From the NCBI GenBank assembly GCA_012270695.1, contig JAAXHV010000061.1:1-5671 (forward strand): a DNA stretch of 5,671 nucleotides, given 5' to 3'. The notes beneath the pieces were generated by a model. That model did not search any database. It worked only from the letters and a program-made list of their open reading frames with translations, and was not told the DNA's origin. Below are positions 5,133-5,671 of this stretch, in pieces; the first letter of the stretch is position 1, and each line of letters begins with the position of its first letter. A program made the position numbers and the translations under genes. The stretch is from Gammaproteobacteria bacterium. GTDB taxonomy: Bacteria; Pseudomonadota; Gammaproteobacteria; Eutrophobiales; Eutrophobiaceae.

Positions 5133-5671
5133 ATGCCAAGAAAAATTGCCATTATCGGTGCAGGAGTTTCGGGTCTTGGGGTAGCCTGGGCGCTGCATCG
5201 GCATCCCGACCAATTCGATTTCCGACTGTTCGAAGCCCAGCCTCAGATAGGCGGCAACGCCATTACGGCGGACATGCCGCAAGACGATGGCTCCTCAATT
5301 CCGTTCGATATTTCCGTCACTGCATGCATTCCCTCGGTATATCATCATATTCTTCTGTTTATGCGGCAATACGGTATCGAACTCGTCGATACCAGGTTCA
5401 GCTACAGCGTGAAATATCGCGGCGGCGTCTATGCTCACGATTTCGACTCCGACATCAGGAGACAGTTGCAACCGGAAATCGAGAAATTCCAGAAGCTCCT
5501 CAGACGTCTGAAATGGTTTGGCCGTCTCAACAACTCCAGGTCCCGATTGATCAATGCTCTCAACCCGTTCAATTACGTCAGCATGGGTATGGTTCTCAAC
5601 TTCGGCAGCTTCTCCGGAGATTTCAGGTACAAGATACTGAAACCCATGTTCGTCAACTTCCTGATGGCGAC
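5133..5671 (+). CDS. NAD/FAD-binding flavoprotein, COG2907-like (partial, 5' part)
   Basis: The first 179 codons are present and the gene runs off the window. The N-terminus KIAIIGAGVSGLGVAWAL carries G9-x-G11-x-x-G14, and LFEAQPQIGGNA (32-43) has the acidic E34 and the GG pair of the amine-oxidase/phytoene-desaturase type FAD fold. The segments FDISVTACIPSVYHH (58-72) and DTRFSYSVKYRGGVYAHD (86-103) match the predicted NAD/FAD-binding proteins grouped in COG2907, but with FDIS in place of the usual VDTG. Relatives often sit near cyclopropane-fatty-acid-synthase-like methyltransferases and DUF1365 proteins and may modify lipid chains. That role is inference, because the neighbours are outside the window. 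AGG, AGA and ATA codons and A/T-ending codons are visibly more common than in the DAO gene. It is separated from DAO by 127 bp with its own candidate control sites. Confidence 0.85.
   Translation, partial: MPRKIAIIGAGVSGLGVAWALHRHPDQFDFRLFEAQPQIGGNAITADMPQDDGSSIPFDISVTACIPSVYHHILLFMRQYGIELVDTRFSYSVKYRGGVYAHDFDSDIRRQLQPEIEKFQKLLRRLKWFGRLNNSRSRLINALNPFNYVSMGMVLNFGSFSGDFRYKILKPMFVNFLMA

Overview
The window looks like a chromosomal segment of a gammaproteobacterium of moderate to fairly high GC content. The basis is a tRNA-Thr(CGU) with encoded CCA that closely resembles enterobacterial thrW, a short type IA FolE, and the style of the MBL-fold and histone-deacetylase-like enzymes. This taxonomic call is inference; there is no rRNA or ribosomal protein gene to test it.

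Left part (1-1431): the 3' end of a plus-strand MBL-fold hydrolase gene converges on a minus-strand class II histone-deacetylase-like amidohydrolase. The gap between them holds two related palindromes. The second palindrome contains the deacetylase stop codon and encodes its last residues. Upstream of the deacetylase is an AT-rich promoter region with a 9-bp inverted repeat flanking a consensus -10 box, followed by tRNA-Thr(CGU) on the plus strand with its own promoter.

Middle part (1432-3362): two minus-strand genes, probably co-transcribed. They are folE (GTP cyclohydrolase I, first step of tetrahydropterin/folate synthesis) and, 41 nt downstream, a secreted M28 zinc peptidase of the carboxypeptidase Q type that appears to start at TTG.

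Right part (3363-5671): a gap of about 290 bp, divergent to folE, ends in an in-frame coding-like stretch without a start. Its TAA overlaps the ATG of a complete DAO-type FAD oxidoreductase (TAATG), so that stretch looks like the remnant 3' end of an operon partner. After a 127-bp intergenic region with a 9-bp stem inverted repeat comes the first 179 codons of a second flavoprotein, a COG2907-like NAD/FAD-binding amine-oxidase-fold protein cut by the window edge.

No integrase, transposase, CRISPR array or recognisable defence system is present, and the identified genes belong to known families. The least explained signals are non-coding: an identical 13-mer (TAAGTTTACCTGT) in both intergenic regions of the right part, palindromes beside it, a tRNA-Thr-like fragment just before the last gene, and the decayed reading frame upstream of the DAO gene.
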